NCBI GenBank assembly: GCA_016721245.1
Contig: JADKIQ010000007.1
Coordinates: 186,001-250,000 of the forward strand
Direction: 5' to 3'
Length of the DNA: 64,000 nucleotides
Source of the DNA: Sphingobacteriales bacterium
GTDB lineage: Bacteria; Bacteroidota; Bacteroidia; Chitinophagales; JADIYW01
Shown here: positions 16,603 to 26,082 of the stretch, in pieces
Layout: each line of letters begins with the position of its first letter
Numbering within the stretch: the first letter of the stretch is position 1
Position numbers and translations under genes: made by a program
Notes under the pieces: model-generated
Seen by the model: only the letters and a program-made list of their open reading frames with translations
The model's database searches: none
What the model was told of the DNA's origin: nothing

Positions 16603-19506
16603 ATGAAGATAAATTCGACCAATCAAGCTACCATTCTGTATAAACTATTTTACACATTACTTTTTATTCTTCTAACATCTTTTCTTCAGGCAGGCACTAT
16701 AACCATAAACACAGTAACTACGTTAAATGCCACTTGTTCCAATAATGCAAGCATTACGGTAAACGCCACAGAAGCTTTGCCTGTTAGTAGTTTATTTTAT
16801 TCACTAACTAGCACCACCACGCAAACTAACTCATCAGGAAATTTTACAAATCTGGCAGCTGGCACGTATTATTTAAAAGTATTTAACATGGCAAATGATA
16901 GCGCAATACAAAGCAATATCATTATTACAACAAGCTATGCAGCGCCTGTTATACAACGAATAGATACTATTGCGCCTTATTGCGATAAAGATGTAACTGG
17001 TACGCTTACTGGTGTATTGCAAACAGGTACTGGTCTGGGTCCGTTTCAATGGCGATTGGATACGATTACAGGTGCAACCATCAGACCATTTCAGGCAAGT
17101 GCAACATTTACAAATTTGCCTATAGGAAATTACAGAATGATTCTACAGGATTGTGCCAACACGGTAAGTTATGCTATTGAGTTTTTACCAAATGGAAGCG
17201 AATTCAGCGAAGGTTTATATGGCAATGGTTTTCCCACTGTTGAAATGATTGATTGTGATACCGTGATGTATCGTGTTATTATAAATCATCTCAATAAACA
17301 ATTCAAGCCTCCATATACCTTGCGCATCACAACGGCAGGCGGCACTCAGTTTATTACTAATAACAACATCACGCTCATTACTTCAAATATAGATTATTTG
17401 TATTTCAGCCAAAAAATTGGTGGTGTTACTTACGGCGACCAGATTGATATAGCACTGTTTAATGCTTGCAATGATTCTATTAAAACAACTGGCAGGATTT
17501 TTAATTTTAATAAATTTATTGCGACACCATCTCTTTTGTGTAATGATAGCTTAGGTGTTAATTTTACGCTATATGATCCATCACCAATAAGATATCAAAC
17601 TGGTTTGCAAGCACCTGTTCGTTTTCAAGTAATAGATTCCATTACTGGTATCGTTTTATTAGATTCTACAAGAACACGCACTCAAGCACAGATACTATTA
17701 GAACAATTTGGCTTTGAGTCTATTTATTACATCAATTTACAACCTCTTGAAAATAATAAAACGTATATTTTTAGAGTTAAAGATGCTTGTGGAAAAACAT
17801 ATACAGATACATTCCGGTTTTATGTGAAACCAGCAAGACCATATATTGCTGTTGGTGATGTTGGTTATATCTGTTCCGACTCTGTGGCATTGTTTAAAGT
17901 AATGTTCGTTTATAATTTTAAGTCATTACCAGTTTTTCAAGTTTTATCCGGACCAACTACTGTAAGCAGCACACAAGCGCTATATGCTTATAATGACACC
18001 TACACTTATCCGCAAAATATGTTTATTTACGATGTTGGAAATAACTTGTATAACACTGGTCTTTCTGGTTTAACAGCTGGCACCTATTCACTGCGATTTA
18101 CAGATAATTGCGGTACACAATTAGATACTACACTTGTAATTCAGCCATCTGAAATAAAAAGTTTAGCACACCGATTAACTTATACAAAAGGTTGTGGCAA
18201 CAACAACACACTTCATTTTGCTGCAGATTATGGTTTCATTCCTGATTTAAGAATTAGCAGACTTGGTTTTGGCACTGTCTATTTTAATTCATTCAGTGCA
18301 TTTAACGCACCCAACCAAATTAGCTTAAACAACCAACCATCTGGTACTTATGTATTGGAGTTTGAATATAACGGAAACTATAATGGATATGCATTAAATG
18401 ATAATAAAACGTGTAAAAGAATTTATGATACAATTGTAATTCCGGCACAAACGTCACCACGGATTACGGCACACAACGTAGTAAAATGTAACAGCAATAT
18501 TGTACTCGAATTGTTGCCGGACACAAGTGTTGGTGTGCCAAACTTTAGATATCAACTGCAAGATAAAAATGGTGTTTTCACGGCAATTCAAAGTTCAAAC
18601 GCTTTCAATGTTGCTGATACCGGCAATTACAAAGCCGTTATCATTGATTCCTGCGGTGCGCAATTCATTTATAATGTTTTTGTAGATACAATATCCTTCC
18701 AGCCAGTGTTTTTAAGCGGACGTAATTGTGTCGGCGATTCTGTAAGGTTGTCTTTATTAAACTCTCCGTTTGTACACTATAAATGGACTACGCCCGCTAG
18801 TGTGGTTTTTACAGGAAATTCTATTGCAATCAACCCCGTCACGCTTGCAGATCAGGGCAATTATACCATTGAACGGTATATCGAAATTGCCGGCTGCAGA
18901 GATACCGTCACGCAATCCTATAATTTAAATGTCTCGAATTGTTTGCTACCTGTAGAATTAGTCTACTTTAATGTGGAGTGTGAAAACAATCAGACCGGTT
19001 TTTCATGGCAGACTGCCTCTGAATCAAACAATAAATATTTTGAAATCGAAAAATCTGAAGATGCTATGCATTTTGTTGCTGCTGAAAGAATTTATCCAAA
19101 GAACGGCAACGCAAATTTTGTACAAAACTATTCAGCCACTTTAAATACGGATGAAAGGTTTGCCTATTTCCGGTTAAAACAAGTGGACAAAAACGGGAAA
19201 ATTTCCTTTTCAAAAATCCAGACTAAGAAATGCGGAATGGCAGCATCCTCAGTTAGAATTTATCCCAATCCTGCCAGTGATTTCTTAACTATAGACTTTA
19301 ATGGAATGATCGGAGAAAAAACTATTCTGGTGTATGATGCGATAGGCCAGCAGATAATGAATGTAAAAGAAACAGCTGCTATCATTCATCTGAATATTAA
19401 CGATTTACCCGGTTCTATGTATCTGATTAAAATATTGGCAGACGATGTTCTGTATAAATCGGTGAAATTCATAAAAGAACAACAAGTTGCAAACATTAAA
19501 AAATAG
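16603..19506 (+). CDS. Large secreted adhesin-like protein with SprB-type repeats and T9SS sorting domain
   Basis: The 967-residue product has a signal peptide (TSFLQAG), then several beta-rich domains of the SprB/gliding-adhesin repeat kind, with recurring motifs such as FTNLAAGTYYLKVFN, FTNLPIGNYRMILQD and GLTAGTYSLRFTDNCG, separated by Cys-containing segments. A segment near residues 780-860 resembles the NQTGFSWQTASESNNKYFEIEK block seen just before T9SS tails. It ends with a type A T9SS domain (SVRIYPNPASDFLTIDF ... GSMYLIKI ... KSVKFIKE). It is probably attached to the cell surface; the ligand is unknown. It opens the accessory surface region; no terminator is obvious after it. Confidence 0.8.
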   Translation: MKINSTNQATILYKLFYTLLFILLTSFLQAGTITINTVTTLNATCSNNASITVNATEALPVSSLFYSLTSTTTQTNSSGNFTNLAAGTYYLKVFNMANDSAIQSNIIITTSYAAPVIQRIDTIAPYCDKDVTGTLTGVLQTGTGLGPFQWRLDTITGATIRPFQASATFTNLPIGNYRMILQDCANTVSYAIEFLPNGSEFSEGLYGNGFPTVEMIDCDTVMYRVIINHLNKQFKPPYTLRITTAGGTQFITNNNITLITSNIDYLYFSQKIGGVTYGDQIDIALFNACNDSIKTTGRIFNFNKFIATPSLLCNDSLGVNFTLYDPSPIRYQTGLQAPVRFQVIDSITGIVLLDSTRTRTQAQILLEQFGFESIYYINLQPLENNKTYIFRVKDACGKTYTDTFRFYVKPARPYIAVGDVGYICSDSVALFKVMFVYNFKSLPVFQVLSGPTTVSSTQALYAYNDTYTYPQNMFIYDVGNNLYNTGLSGLTAGTYSLRFTDNCGTQLDTTLVIQPSEIKSLAHRLTYTKGCGNNNTLHFAADYGFIPDLRISRLGFGTVYFNSFSAFNAPNQISLNNQPSGTYVLEFEYNGNYNGYALNDNKTCKRIYDTIVIPAQTSPRITAHNVVKCNSNIVLELLPDTSVGVPNFRYQLQDKNGVFTAIQSSNAFNVADTGNYKAVIIDSCGAQFIYNVFVDTISFQPVFLSGRNCVGDSVRLSLLNSPFVHYKWTTPASVVFTGNSIAINPVTLADQGNYTIERYIEIAGCRDTVTQSYNLNVSNCLLPVELVYFNVECENNQTGFSWQTASESNNKYFEIEKSEDAMHFVAAERIYPKNGNANFVQNYSATLNTDERFAYFRLKQVDKNGKISFSKIQTKKCGMAASSVRIYPNPASDFLTIDFNGMIGEKTILVYDAIGQQIMNVKETAAIIHLNINDLPGSMYLIKILADDVLYKSVKFIKEQQVANIKK

Positions 19507-19568
19507 AACTTTGATCTTTATTTCACAGGATAAATTTGATTTATACGATTGATATTCCATTAAATCGT

Positions 19569-19700
19569 CCGAATACTAATTCATATCATCCGAATACTAA
19601 TTATCCGTCATCGGAAAACGAGATTGATATACATTTACAATACGTTGATTATTAAAAATTTAAGCATGCTTATAGCTCAATTTCCATCACAGGAATTTAG
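19569..19700 (+). promoter_or_regulatory. Upstream element shared with the adhesin gene (copy 2)
   Basis: CCGAATACTAATTCAT occurs at 19569, and CCGAATACTAATT again 21 bases on at 19590. CTTATAG follows at 19669 and TTTCCATCACAGG with ATTTAG at 19681-19700. The order and spacing match 16379-16508. The 274-base gap between 19506 and 19781 holds this element and no gene. Confidence 0.5.
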
Positions 19701-19780
19701 ATATCGCATTGGCAATAACTGAGATGAAAACTAACTTTGTTTTATCAAATTTATAAAAGAACCAATTTAATTTTTGAAAA

Positions 19781-21157
19781 ATGAAACAGATTACAAAAAC
19801 AGCTCTTATCGCAGTAACAACCTGGCTATTAAGTACCCACACAGCGAATGCGCAATGGGGAAGTTTGGGCGACCGTATTGTTGACGGATTAAGCAACAAA
19901 GCACAACAGAAAATTGAAGGAGAAATAAATAGTGGTGCAGACAAAGCTTATGACAAAACAAAAGAAAAGACAAAAGAAAGTGTAAAGAATTCTTCTTCAA
20001 ATTCTAAAGGAAAGAACAACTCTTCTGACAACGGAAACGGCAGCCAGAGTAATTCCTCCGGCAATAGCAGCAATTCTTCTTCTACAGGCTCTTCAGGCAG
20101 CAGCAACCTGAAAGCATACGGCAAGTTTGATTTTGTGCCGGGTGAAAAAGTAATTGCCGTAGAAGATTTCTCACAGGATGCCATTGGTGATTTTCCTGCC
20201 AAATGGAATACCAATGGAACCGCTGAATTGGTAACTATTGACGGGCAACAGGGCAAATGGCTTAAGTTTGGTCCGGAAAGCATCATCTATCCTGAATTTA
20301 TTACCAACTTACCCGAAAATTTCACCGTAGAATTTAGTGTAGCCTGCACACAACCTTTCAGTTACTATTCAAGCGCATTTAATTTCTTCTTTGCACCCTT
20401 AGTAAATCCTGCTAAAAATTATATTCAGTGGAAACAATATGGCGGTGACAAGAAAAACGGTGTGTTGTCAGCCATACATCCTGAAGCTGCCGGCGGCGGT
20501 ACACAAGGGCAAAAGTTTATAATCACTTATGATGAGGAAGGAAAAGAAATTATTAATAACCAGTCTGATTTTGGTGATTTTAATCACGAAAACAGTAATG
20601 TGGTGAAAGTATCTGTATGGAGACAGAAAAACAGATTGCGTGTATATATCAACGAAACTAAAATCTGGGATATTCCAAAAGCATTTAATGCTACCTCAAA
20701 ATATAATTTCCTCGGATTTAGAACAGACGGATATCATGACCCTCAAAACGCTTATTTCTTAAGTAATTTAAGAGTTGCTGTAGGTGCTCCCGACACACGT
20801 CATAAATTTTTGGAGTTGGGGAAATATTCTACTACAGGAATTAAATTCGATGTGAACAGCGATAAAATAAAAGGCGAATCATACGGCACATTAAAAGATT
20901 TTGCTGCAGTCATGACAGAAAATCCGGATGTAAAAGTGAAAATTGTTGGCCATACCGACAGCGACGGCGATGATGCCAGTAATTTAACACTTTCTAAAAA
21001 ACGTGCTGATGCGGTAAAAGCAGCTTTGAATAAGGAATTCGGCATCGATAACAGCCGAATGGAAACGGAGGGTAAAGGCGAAACGCAACCCGCAGAAGCC
21101 AACACATCCGCCGAAGGCAAAGCCAATAACAGACGTGTGGAATTTATAAAACTTTAA
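19781..21157 (+). CDS. OmpA-family outer-membrane protein, paralogue 1
   Basis: The 458-residue protein has a signal peptide (HTANAQ), a low-complexity Ser/Asn/Gly-rich linker at about residues 65-110, a central beta-sandwich-like domain (VIAVEDFSQDAIGDFPAKWN ... APDTRHK) and a C-terminal OmpA domain that binds peptidoglycan (IKFDVNSDKIKGESYGTL ... KVKIVGHTDSDGDDASNLTLS ... NNRRVEF), with the diaminopimelate-binding D and R conserved. It should tie the outer membrane to the wall. A close paralogue is at 21879. The shared element upstream suggests coregulation with the adhesin at 16603. Confidence 0.85.
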   Translation: MKQITKTALIAVTTWLLSTHTANAQWGSLGDRIVDGLSNKAQQKIEGEINSGADKAYDKTKEKTKESVKNSSSNSKGKNNSSDNGNGSQSNSSGNSSNSSSTGSSGSSNLKAYGKFDFVPGEKVIAVEDFSQDAIGDFPAKWNTNGTAELVTIDGQQGKWLKFGPESIIYPEFITNLPENFTVEFSVACTQPFSYYSSAFNFFFAPLVNPAKNYIQWKQYGGDKKNGVLSAIHPEAAGGGTQGQKFIITYDEEGKEIINNQSDFGDFNHENSNVVKVSVWRQKNRLRVYINETKIWDIPKAFNATSKYNFLGFRTDGYHDPQNAYFLSNLRVAVGAPDTRHKFLELGKYSTTGIKFDVNSDKIKGESYGTLKDFAAVMTENPDVKVKIVGHTDSDGDDASNLTLSKKRADAVKAALNKEFGIDNSRMETEGKGETQPAEANTSAEGKANNRRVEFIKL

Positions 21158-21181
21158 TCTCTTACTATAAAAAATAAAACT

Positions 21182-21715
21182 ATGAAAAAACAATTTTTAA
21201 AACTACTCATTTCAGTTGTAGCAATTGCATCTGTAATTTCCTGTAGCAAAGAAGGACCTCAAGGGCCGGCAGGAACAAATGGAACCAACGGAAAAGATGG
21301 CAACGCAAACGTAATGTATTCTGATTGGATTACATATGTTGCTAATTTTGACAACATAGCAACGCTTAAACAAATGCGTGTTACAGAACCTGCCTATAAC
21401 TCAAACTTTACGGATTCTGGTGGCTTTTATATTGCATTTATTCGTTGGCAGGAAAACGTACATTACACGCTCCCTTTTGAAGCAAGATTTAATTCTATTT
21501 CTGATCCGATTGTACAAATGCAATGCTCAGCGTTTACAACATCTGCCACAAATGGATTCATGACATTTACCATTTTCAGACAAGACAGAGGCTCTATTCA
21601 AACAAACTTTACAAATCTAATCACAAGCGGTGATTTACAGGTACGCTATTTTTTTAATCAAAGGCACTACCAGTTTACGTTTAAGAAATGGTGTGACATT
21701 ACAGGATTATTATAA
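21182..21715 (+). CDS. Lipoprotein with short collagen-like segment
   Basis: The 177-residue product has a signal peptide with lipobox ASVISC, then a short Gly-X-Y run (GPQGPAGTNGTNGKDG at about residues 24-39) of the kind often found after the lipobox in Bacteroidota lipoproteins, then a beta-rich domain with aromatic residues (SDWITYVANF ... RYFFNQRHYQFTFKKW). Function unknown. It follows the first OmpA gene by 24 bases and is probably cotranscribed with it. A strong hairpin lies after the stop. Its signal peptide resembles that of 27278 (MKKQFLK...). Confidence 0.65.
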   Translation: MKKQFLKLLISVVAIASVISCSKEGPQGPAGTNGTNGKDGNANVMYSDWITYVANFDNIATLKQMRVTEPAYNSNFTDSGGFYIAFIRWQENVHYTLPFEARFNSISDPIVQMQCSAFTTSATNGFMTFTIFRQDRGSIQTNFTNLITSGDLQVRYFFNQRHYQFTFKKWCDITGLL

Positions 21716-21804
21716 ATCTAGATCATACGAGGAAATCTGTGCAATGATGGGTGCAAAACCATAAAACTATGAAAAACACATCCAGTCTTTTTTAAAAAGA
21801 TAAG

Positions 21805-21852
21805 TTGGTTCTTTTGGATGGTATCCTCTCTGGAAACAGAGAGGATGTTTTT
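21805..21852 (+). terminator. Hairpin with T-run in a repeated leader (copy 1)
   Basis: TTGGTTC at 21805-21811 is followed by GGATGG and a perfect 10-bp stem: ATCCTCTCTG (21823-21832), loop GAAA, CAGAGAGGAT (21837-21846), then GTTTTTAA. The shape is that of an intrinsic terminator. The same arrangement recurs at 23901 and 27181, each upstream of a lipoprotein or OmpA gene, so it may be a terminator or attenuator copied with the genes. Confidence 0.6.
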
Positions 21853-21878
21853 AACTCTCTTACATAAAAAACACAAAC

Positions 21879-23159
21879 ATGAAAAATATCCTGATAAGCC
21901 TGTTTATCCTAAAATCCATTCTTGCTTTTGCTCAAAACAACAGTAAAAAACCAACTGTTGTAATAGAAGGCGGAGGCGAGATTAAAACAGAAATAAAATT
22001 TAATAATTCTGTCAAAATAGGAAATCAACAAACTGCAACTAAAAACACAAAATCAACTGCTGGTGTTAATAATAACAAACCATCTGCTCCCGTTACCTCT
22101 ACCAATGCATCCAACTCCATTCAGGCATACGGCAAATATGATTTTGTGCAGGGTGAAAAGGTAATTGCAATAGAAGATTTTCAACAAGCGAACATTGGCG
22201 ATTTTCCGTTGCGATGGAACACTAACGGCAGTGCTGAAGTGGTAACTTTATCAGGCCAGGAAGGTAAATGGTTACAAGTTGGCCCCAAAACTACATTACT
22301 GCCGGAATTTATTAAAAGTCTGCCGGAAAATTTCACGTTCGAGTTTGATTTAGCATGCTCACAGCCATTCAGTTATTTAACACAGGAGTTTTCCATTGGG
22401 TTTGTCTCCATGCAAAAACCCGCAATTGATTTTGCAAAATGGTCAACAGCAAAACGCGGAGAAAACGGTTTAATATTTGGATTACATCCAGCTTATGTAA
22501 CTTCTAAAACACAAGGTGGTACCAATTACAAACTAATTGCCGCTTCTAAAGAAGTAATGAAAAACTCAATACCACAATCACAATTTAATCATGTGGCAAA
22601 ACCTGTGGTACATGTTGCCATATGGCGACAAAACGACAGAATCCGATTGTACTTAAATGAAGAAAAAATATGGGATTTACCTAAAGCACTGGCAAACACC
22701 AAATTAAACGGGGTCGTATTTTACTCCGGTGGTGTAAAAACAGAAAACAATAAATACTATTTTTCAAACATACGATTTGCTGTTGGCGCTCCGGATACCA
22801 GAAATAAATTAATTAACGACGGAAAATTCACTACCACCGGTATTCTGTTTGACGTCAACTCAGACAGGATAAAACCGTCATCTTACGGTATTTTAAAAGA
22901 AATAGCGACCTCATTAAATGAAAATGAATCTATTAGAATTAAGATAATCGGACACACCGACACTGACGGCGATGATGCATCAAATCTTACACTTTCTAAA
23001 AAAAGAGCAGATGCGGTCAAATCGTTTTTAAATAAAGAATTTGGTGTTGAAACCAAACGAATGGAAACCGAAGGCAAAGGCGAATCACAACCTGTTGACA
23101 AAACTAACACGACAGAAGGCAAAGCCAATAACAGACGTGTAGAATTTATAAAAATTTAA
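21879..23159 (+). CDS. OmpA-family outer-membrane protein, paralogue 2
   Basis: The 426-residue paralogue of 19781 has the same plan: signal peptide (LAFAQ), a short Asn/Thr/Lys-rich linker, the central domain (KVIAIEDFQQANIGDFPLRWN ... GAPDTRNK) and a C-terminal OmpA domain (ILFDVNSDRIKPSSYGIL ... RIKIIGHTDTDGDDASNLTL ... NNRRVEFIKI). The two differ mainly in the linker and in the middle of the central domain. Peptidoglycan-binding residues look intact. It is preceded by a structured leader with a terminator-like hairpin and followed within 36 bases by a lipoprotein gene. Confidence 0.85.
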   Translation: MKNILISLFILKSILAFAQNNSKKPTVVIEGGGEIKTEIKFNNSVKIGNQQTATKNTKSTAGVNNNKPSAPVTSTNASNSIQAYGKYDFVQGEKVIAIEDFQQANIGDFPLRWNTNGSAEVVTLSGQEGKWLQVGPKTTLLPEFIKSLPENFTFEFDLACSQPFSYLTQEFSIGFVSMQKPAIDFAKWSTAKRGENGLIFGLHPAYVTSKTQGGTNYKLIAASKEVMKNSIPQSQFNHVAKPVVHVAIWRQNDRIRLYLNEEKIWDLPKALANTKLNGVVFYSGGVKTENNKYYFSNIRFAVGAPDTRNKLINDGKFTTTGILFDVNSDRIKPSSYGILKEIATSLNENESIRIKIIGHTDTDGDDASNLTLSKKRADAVKSFLNKEFGVETKRMETEGKGESQPVDKTNTTEGKANNRRVEFIKI

Positions 23160-23194
23160 AAATAATTATTCTCCAAAAAAAAATTAAACTTAAA

Positions 23195-23824
23195 ATGAAA
23201 AAATTAAACTTAATCGCAATTTTTACATTCGCAATCTTCTCTGCAGGATGCAAGAAGGACAGCGGAAACAACAGCCTTGATGAATTTTCTGTAGATATTA
23301 CGTTTGATGGAGTTTTAAGAAAATGTCCACAGTTTGGCGGTGCAGCATCTGATGAAGGAACTTTATTAGGAACTTGTGTCTTTTATGGCGATAACTTAAG
23401 CATTGGTTGTGGTAGCAATAATGTATACAATACAACAGCATCTAATGGATTCAATTTCTCGTTTAACGTAAATAATGTAACTCATACTGGAATATATTCT
23501 TTTAGAGAAGAAAATACCTCACTGGATTTTCCAAATGCAACAGCGCTCATTCAACGGTTTACAACAGGTTCATCTGCTACAGCTACAACAATATCTGATA
23601 ATTCAAAAAATTTACAAAAAACGACGAATGCAGGTGGTTTTTGTGTATCAACAAATGGTATAGTTGGCGTACAAGAAATTGATATTACACGTTACAGTAG
23701 TGAAAATGGCGGCATCATTGAAGGAACTTTCTATGCAACTGTTTATGATAAACCAAGTGGTTGTTTTAGTTATATTCCTAAAGTCGTAACGGCTACATTT
23801 AAAGTAAAACGCATCAATTTATAA
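23195..23824 (+). CDS. Hypothetical lipoprotein, family A paralogue 1
   Basis: The 209-residue product has a lipobox (IFSAGC-KKD). It is clearly paralogous to 24511: shared blocks include LDEFSVDITFDG / LDQFRLTATFDS, CVFYGDNLSIGCG / CVFYDDQMVIAFG, the FREENTS / FREENAS motif and the ending DITRYSSENGGIIEGTF ... FKVKRINL. The conserved Cys residues suggest a disulfide-stabilised beta-sandwich. No known family is recognised. It lies 35 bases after the second OmpA gene. Confidence 0.65.
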   Translation: MKKLNLIAIFTFAIFSAGCKKDSGNNSLDEFSVDITFDGVLRKCPQFGGAASDEGTLLGTCVFYGDNLSIGCGSNNVYNTTASNGFNFSFNVNNVTHTGIYSFREENTSLDFPNATALIQRFTTGSSATATTISDNSKNLQKTTNAGGFCVSTNGIVGVQEIDITRYSSENGGIIEGTFYATVYDKPSGCFSYIPKVVTATFKVKRINL

Positions 23825-23900
23825 AGCTACTTTCTATACAAAAATTAACGATAACTATAAAACTATGAAAATTTCATTCTGTCTTTTCTATAACGATTAA

Positions 23901-23946
23901 TTGGTTCAATGATGATATCCTCTACGGAACCAGATGGTAAGTTTTT
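23901..23946 (+). promoter_or_regulatory. Repeated structured leader (copy 2)
   Basis: TTGGTTC at 23901-23907, then ATGATGATATCCTCT, a weak imperfect hairpin (ATCCTCT with AGATGGT) and a T-run (GTTTTTAAATCTC). The surrounding bases, from ATAAAACTATGAAAA (23855 on), align with the leader at 21759-21858. The stem is degenerate compared with copies 1 and 3, so termination would be weak. Confidence 0.4.
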
Positions 23947-23973
23947 AAATCTCTTCAAATAAATAATACAAAC

Positions 23974-24459
23974 ATGAAAACAACAAAACTACTAACAATT
24001 ATGGCAATAGTAATCCTTGCTGTAAGTTGCAAAAAAGACAACAATTCCGGTGGCACCACAGGTCAGGAAATTTTAACCATGAAAGTAAATGGCGTAGATT
24101 GGGTTGGCGATGACAACTTAGCAGGTTTTATTTTAAAAACTAACAATAAAATCAATATTGGTGGTCTCAAAACTGCAACGGATGAACAAATAACCGTAAG
24201 CAACGTAGAAGTACTTTCTAATGGCACGTACAATATTAATCCAACATTATTTCAAAATGTTACATTTTTAAAAGATGGTGCATCTCCAAAATTGTATCAG
24301 GTTAAAACATCTATTCCAAAATCGAGATTTACTTTTACAGTTACTAAAACAACCGAAGACAATTTACTCATTGATGTAGAAGGCACGTTTTCTGGTGTAT
24401 TATATGCATCTGCAACAGATTCTGTAGTGATAACAAATGGTGTTTATAAATTCAACTAG
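23974..24459 (+). CDS. Hypothetical lipoprotein, family B paralogue 1
   Basis: The 161-residue product has a lipobox (LAVSC-KKDNN). Its C-terminus (RFTFTVTKT ... VEGTFSGVLYASATDSVVITNGVYKF) matches that of 27278 (RLTFNISKV ... VEGTFSGVLYNLGQTDSVRITEGQISI), so the two are paralogues; the mid part also fits (LSNGTYNI / PSTGTYNM). The family appears beta-rich and is common as small surface lipoproteins in Bacteroidota, without known function. A copy of the structured leader lies upstream. Confidence 0.65.
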   Translation: MKTTKLLTIMAIVILAVSCKKDNNSGGTTGQEILTMKVNGVDWVGDDNLAGFILKTNNKINIGGLKTATDEQITVSNVEVLSNGTYNINPTLFQNVTFLKDGASPKLYQVKTSIPKSRFTFTVTKTTEDNLLIDVEGTFSGVLYASATDSVVITNGVYKFN

Positions 24460-24510
24460 TAAAATAGCTTCCGTAATTAATCAAACTTTTAAAAACAATA
24501 AACAGACACC

Positions 24511-25146
24511 ATGAAAAACTATAATATCCTGAAATCAGTCTTCGTATTTATCCTTTCTGTATTCCTGTTTTCATGCGAAAGAGAACGAAACAGCGATGGC
24601 AATTTAGACCAGTTTCGATTAACGGCCACTTTTGACAGTGGTGAATCTATTACATTCAAACAATTCAATCCGGATGAATCTGATGCTGGATTACTAATAT
24701 GCAATTGTGTTTTCTATGACGATCAAATGGTAATTGCATTTGGTGCCGATCACTATCGCGACCCAAGCAAATCCAATGGTTTTGATGCTGGCTTTAGTGT
24801 AGATGGTGTAACAACACAACGCGCATTCGAATTTAGAGAAGAAAATGCCAGTGCTACAAACACAAGTACATATGTTGAAAGAATCGCACCCGGATTAGAC
24901 GGTTTTAAAATTTATGATAATAAAGAAAACTACAGAAGGTCTATAAATGGAAGCGGCTTTTGTATCCGGGAAGAACTTCCGGTAGACTTTCAATCTATAG
25001 ATGTAACCCGATATAGCAGTGAAAATGGCGGCACCATCGAAGGTTCATTTAGCATTAATGTTTATCATGAACAAGCTGCTTGTGCTACATACGAGAAAGA
25101 ACGTATCACCGGAGTTTTTAAACTGAAAAGAATTAATATAAGATAA
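24511..25146 (+). CDS. Hypothetical lipoprotein, family A paralogue 2
   Basis: The 211-residue product has a lipobox (LFSC-ERERN). It is a paralogue of 23195, with the shared blocks listed there; the C-terminal part (DVTRYSSENGGTIEGSF ... GVFKLKRINI) is the best conserved. The family A and B genes alternate (A, B, A), which suggests duplication of an A-B pair. No known family is recognised. Twenty-one bases separate it from the next gene. Confidence 0.65.
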   Translation: MKNYNILKSVFVFILSVFLFSCERERNSDGNLDQFRLTATFDSGESITFKQFNPDESDAGLLICNCVFYDDQMVIAFGADHYRDPSKSNGFDAGFSVDGVTTQRAFEFREENASATNTSTYVERIAPGLDGFKIYDNKENYRRSINGSGFCIREELPVDFQSIDVTRYSSENGGTIEGSFSINVYHEQAACATYEKERITGVFKLKRINIR

Positions 25147-25167
25147 TTTACTTCTAAAAAATGTACT

Positions 25168-26064
25168 ATGAAAAATTTATTAAAACTCATTCTTATTTTG
25201 ACTGTGGTTAGTAGTTGCACACCGGAAGATTTAGTAAACGATCCGGAATCCGCGAATACACCAAAAATCAACGTGGTAAAACTTATAAGAGATGGAGATA
25301 CTACTGCTTATACATTTCAATACAATGCAGACACCACCAAACTCACTTCGGTATTACGTGATGGTGAATGGTATGCAACTATAACGTATGCAGCCAATCA
25401 GGCAATCATTGCAATGGATATTACTTCATACTATGGCATTACGGATACTTTTCTTATTAAATTATCCTCTGATAATTATATAGATTCCATTAAAAGTTTA
25501 GTACGCATACCAATCATTTTGGGATTTGAGGATATGAATTCAAATTTAAGAATAACGAATAACAGACTCTTTGAATCAATTTCTATTTTGGAAACGTATG
25601 TCCAAAGTCCGACGAACAATCAAACAAAAACTTTTTTTAATATGAATTATGAGTCATCTACGAATAATATAGTAGCTTTCAAAACTGGTGTTCGCCAATC
25701 ATTTTTTTCTAATAGTTACAGAGACAGCGTTGAATATAATACTGCTTACGTTAATCAGCCAAACTTACCGGATCAATTTATTACGAGCACTCAATCTGTG
25801 AGGGTTTATCAGGGCAAGCCCATCCTTAATCCGTTTTTTCTATTACAACAAAGCAATATCTATCCATACCGGTCTCACTCGAACCTGATTAACACCTGGC
25901 GAACTGCTACTATTGATTTTGGACTAGCTCCGATTTCTTATAGCTTAAACAATTATGTATACAGATACAATTACACGTTTGATAGTCACTCGCGCGTAAC
26001 ACAAATGGATGTAACAATCAATGGTGCAAATTACTTAAGCTATCAGTTTATTTATTTTGATTAA
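25168..26064 (+). CDS. Hypothetical lipoprotein, about 300 residues
   Basis: The product has a lipobox (TVVSSC-TPED) and then a mature domain opening with INVVKLIRDGDTTAYTFQYN, followed by many beta-strand-like, Tyr-rich segments and ending YRYNYTFDSHSRVTQMDVTI ... YQFIYFD. This layout (a YxYxFD-type repeat of a line of text, RVTQMDV) resembles the YD-repeat-like or DUF4595-type lipoproteins of Bacteroidota, but I cannot assign a family with confidence. It is part of the lipoprotein series, with 18 bases to the next gene. Confidence 0.6.
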   Translation: MKNLLKLILILTVVSSCTPEDLVNDPESANTPKINVVKLIRDGDTTAYTFQYNADTTKLTSVLRDGEWYATITYAANQAIIAMDITSYYGITDTFLIKLSSDNYIDSIKSLVRIPIILGFEDMNSNLRITNNRLFESISILETYVQSPTNNQTKTFFNMNYESSTNNIVAFKTGVRQSFFSNSYRDSVEYNTAYVNQPNLPDQFITSTQSVRVYQGKPILNPFFLLQQSNIYPYRSHSNLINTWRTATIDFGLAPISYSLNNYVYRYNYTFDSHSRVTQMDVTINGANYLSYQFIYFD

Positions 26065-26082
26065 TCTCTTAAATTTTAAAAA

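Noticed and set aside
21182..21715. Collagen-like GPQGPAGTNG segment as a phage tail fibre or true collagen
   Set aside because: The run is only about five triplets directly after a lipobox, common in Bacteroidota lipoproteins; no phage genes are near.
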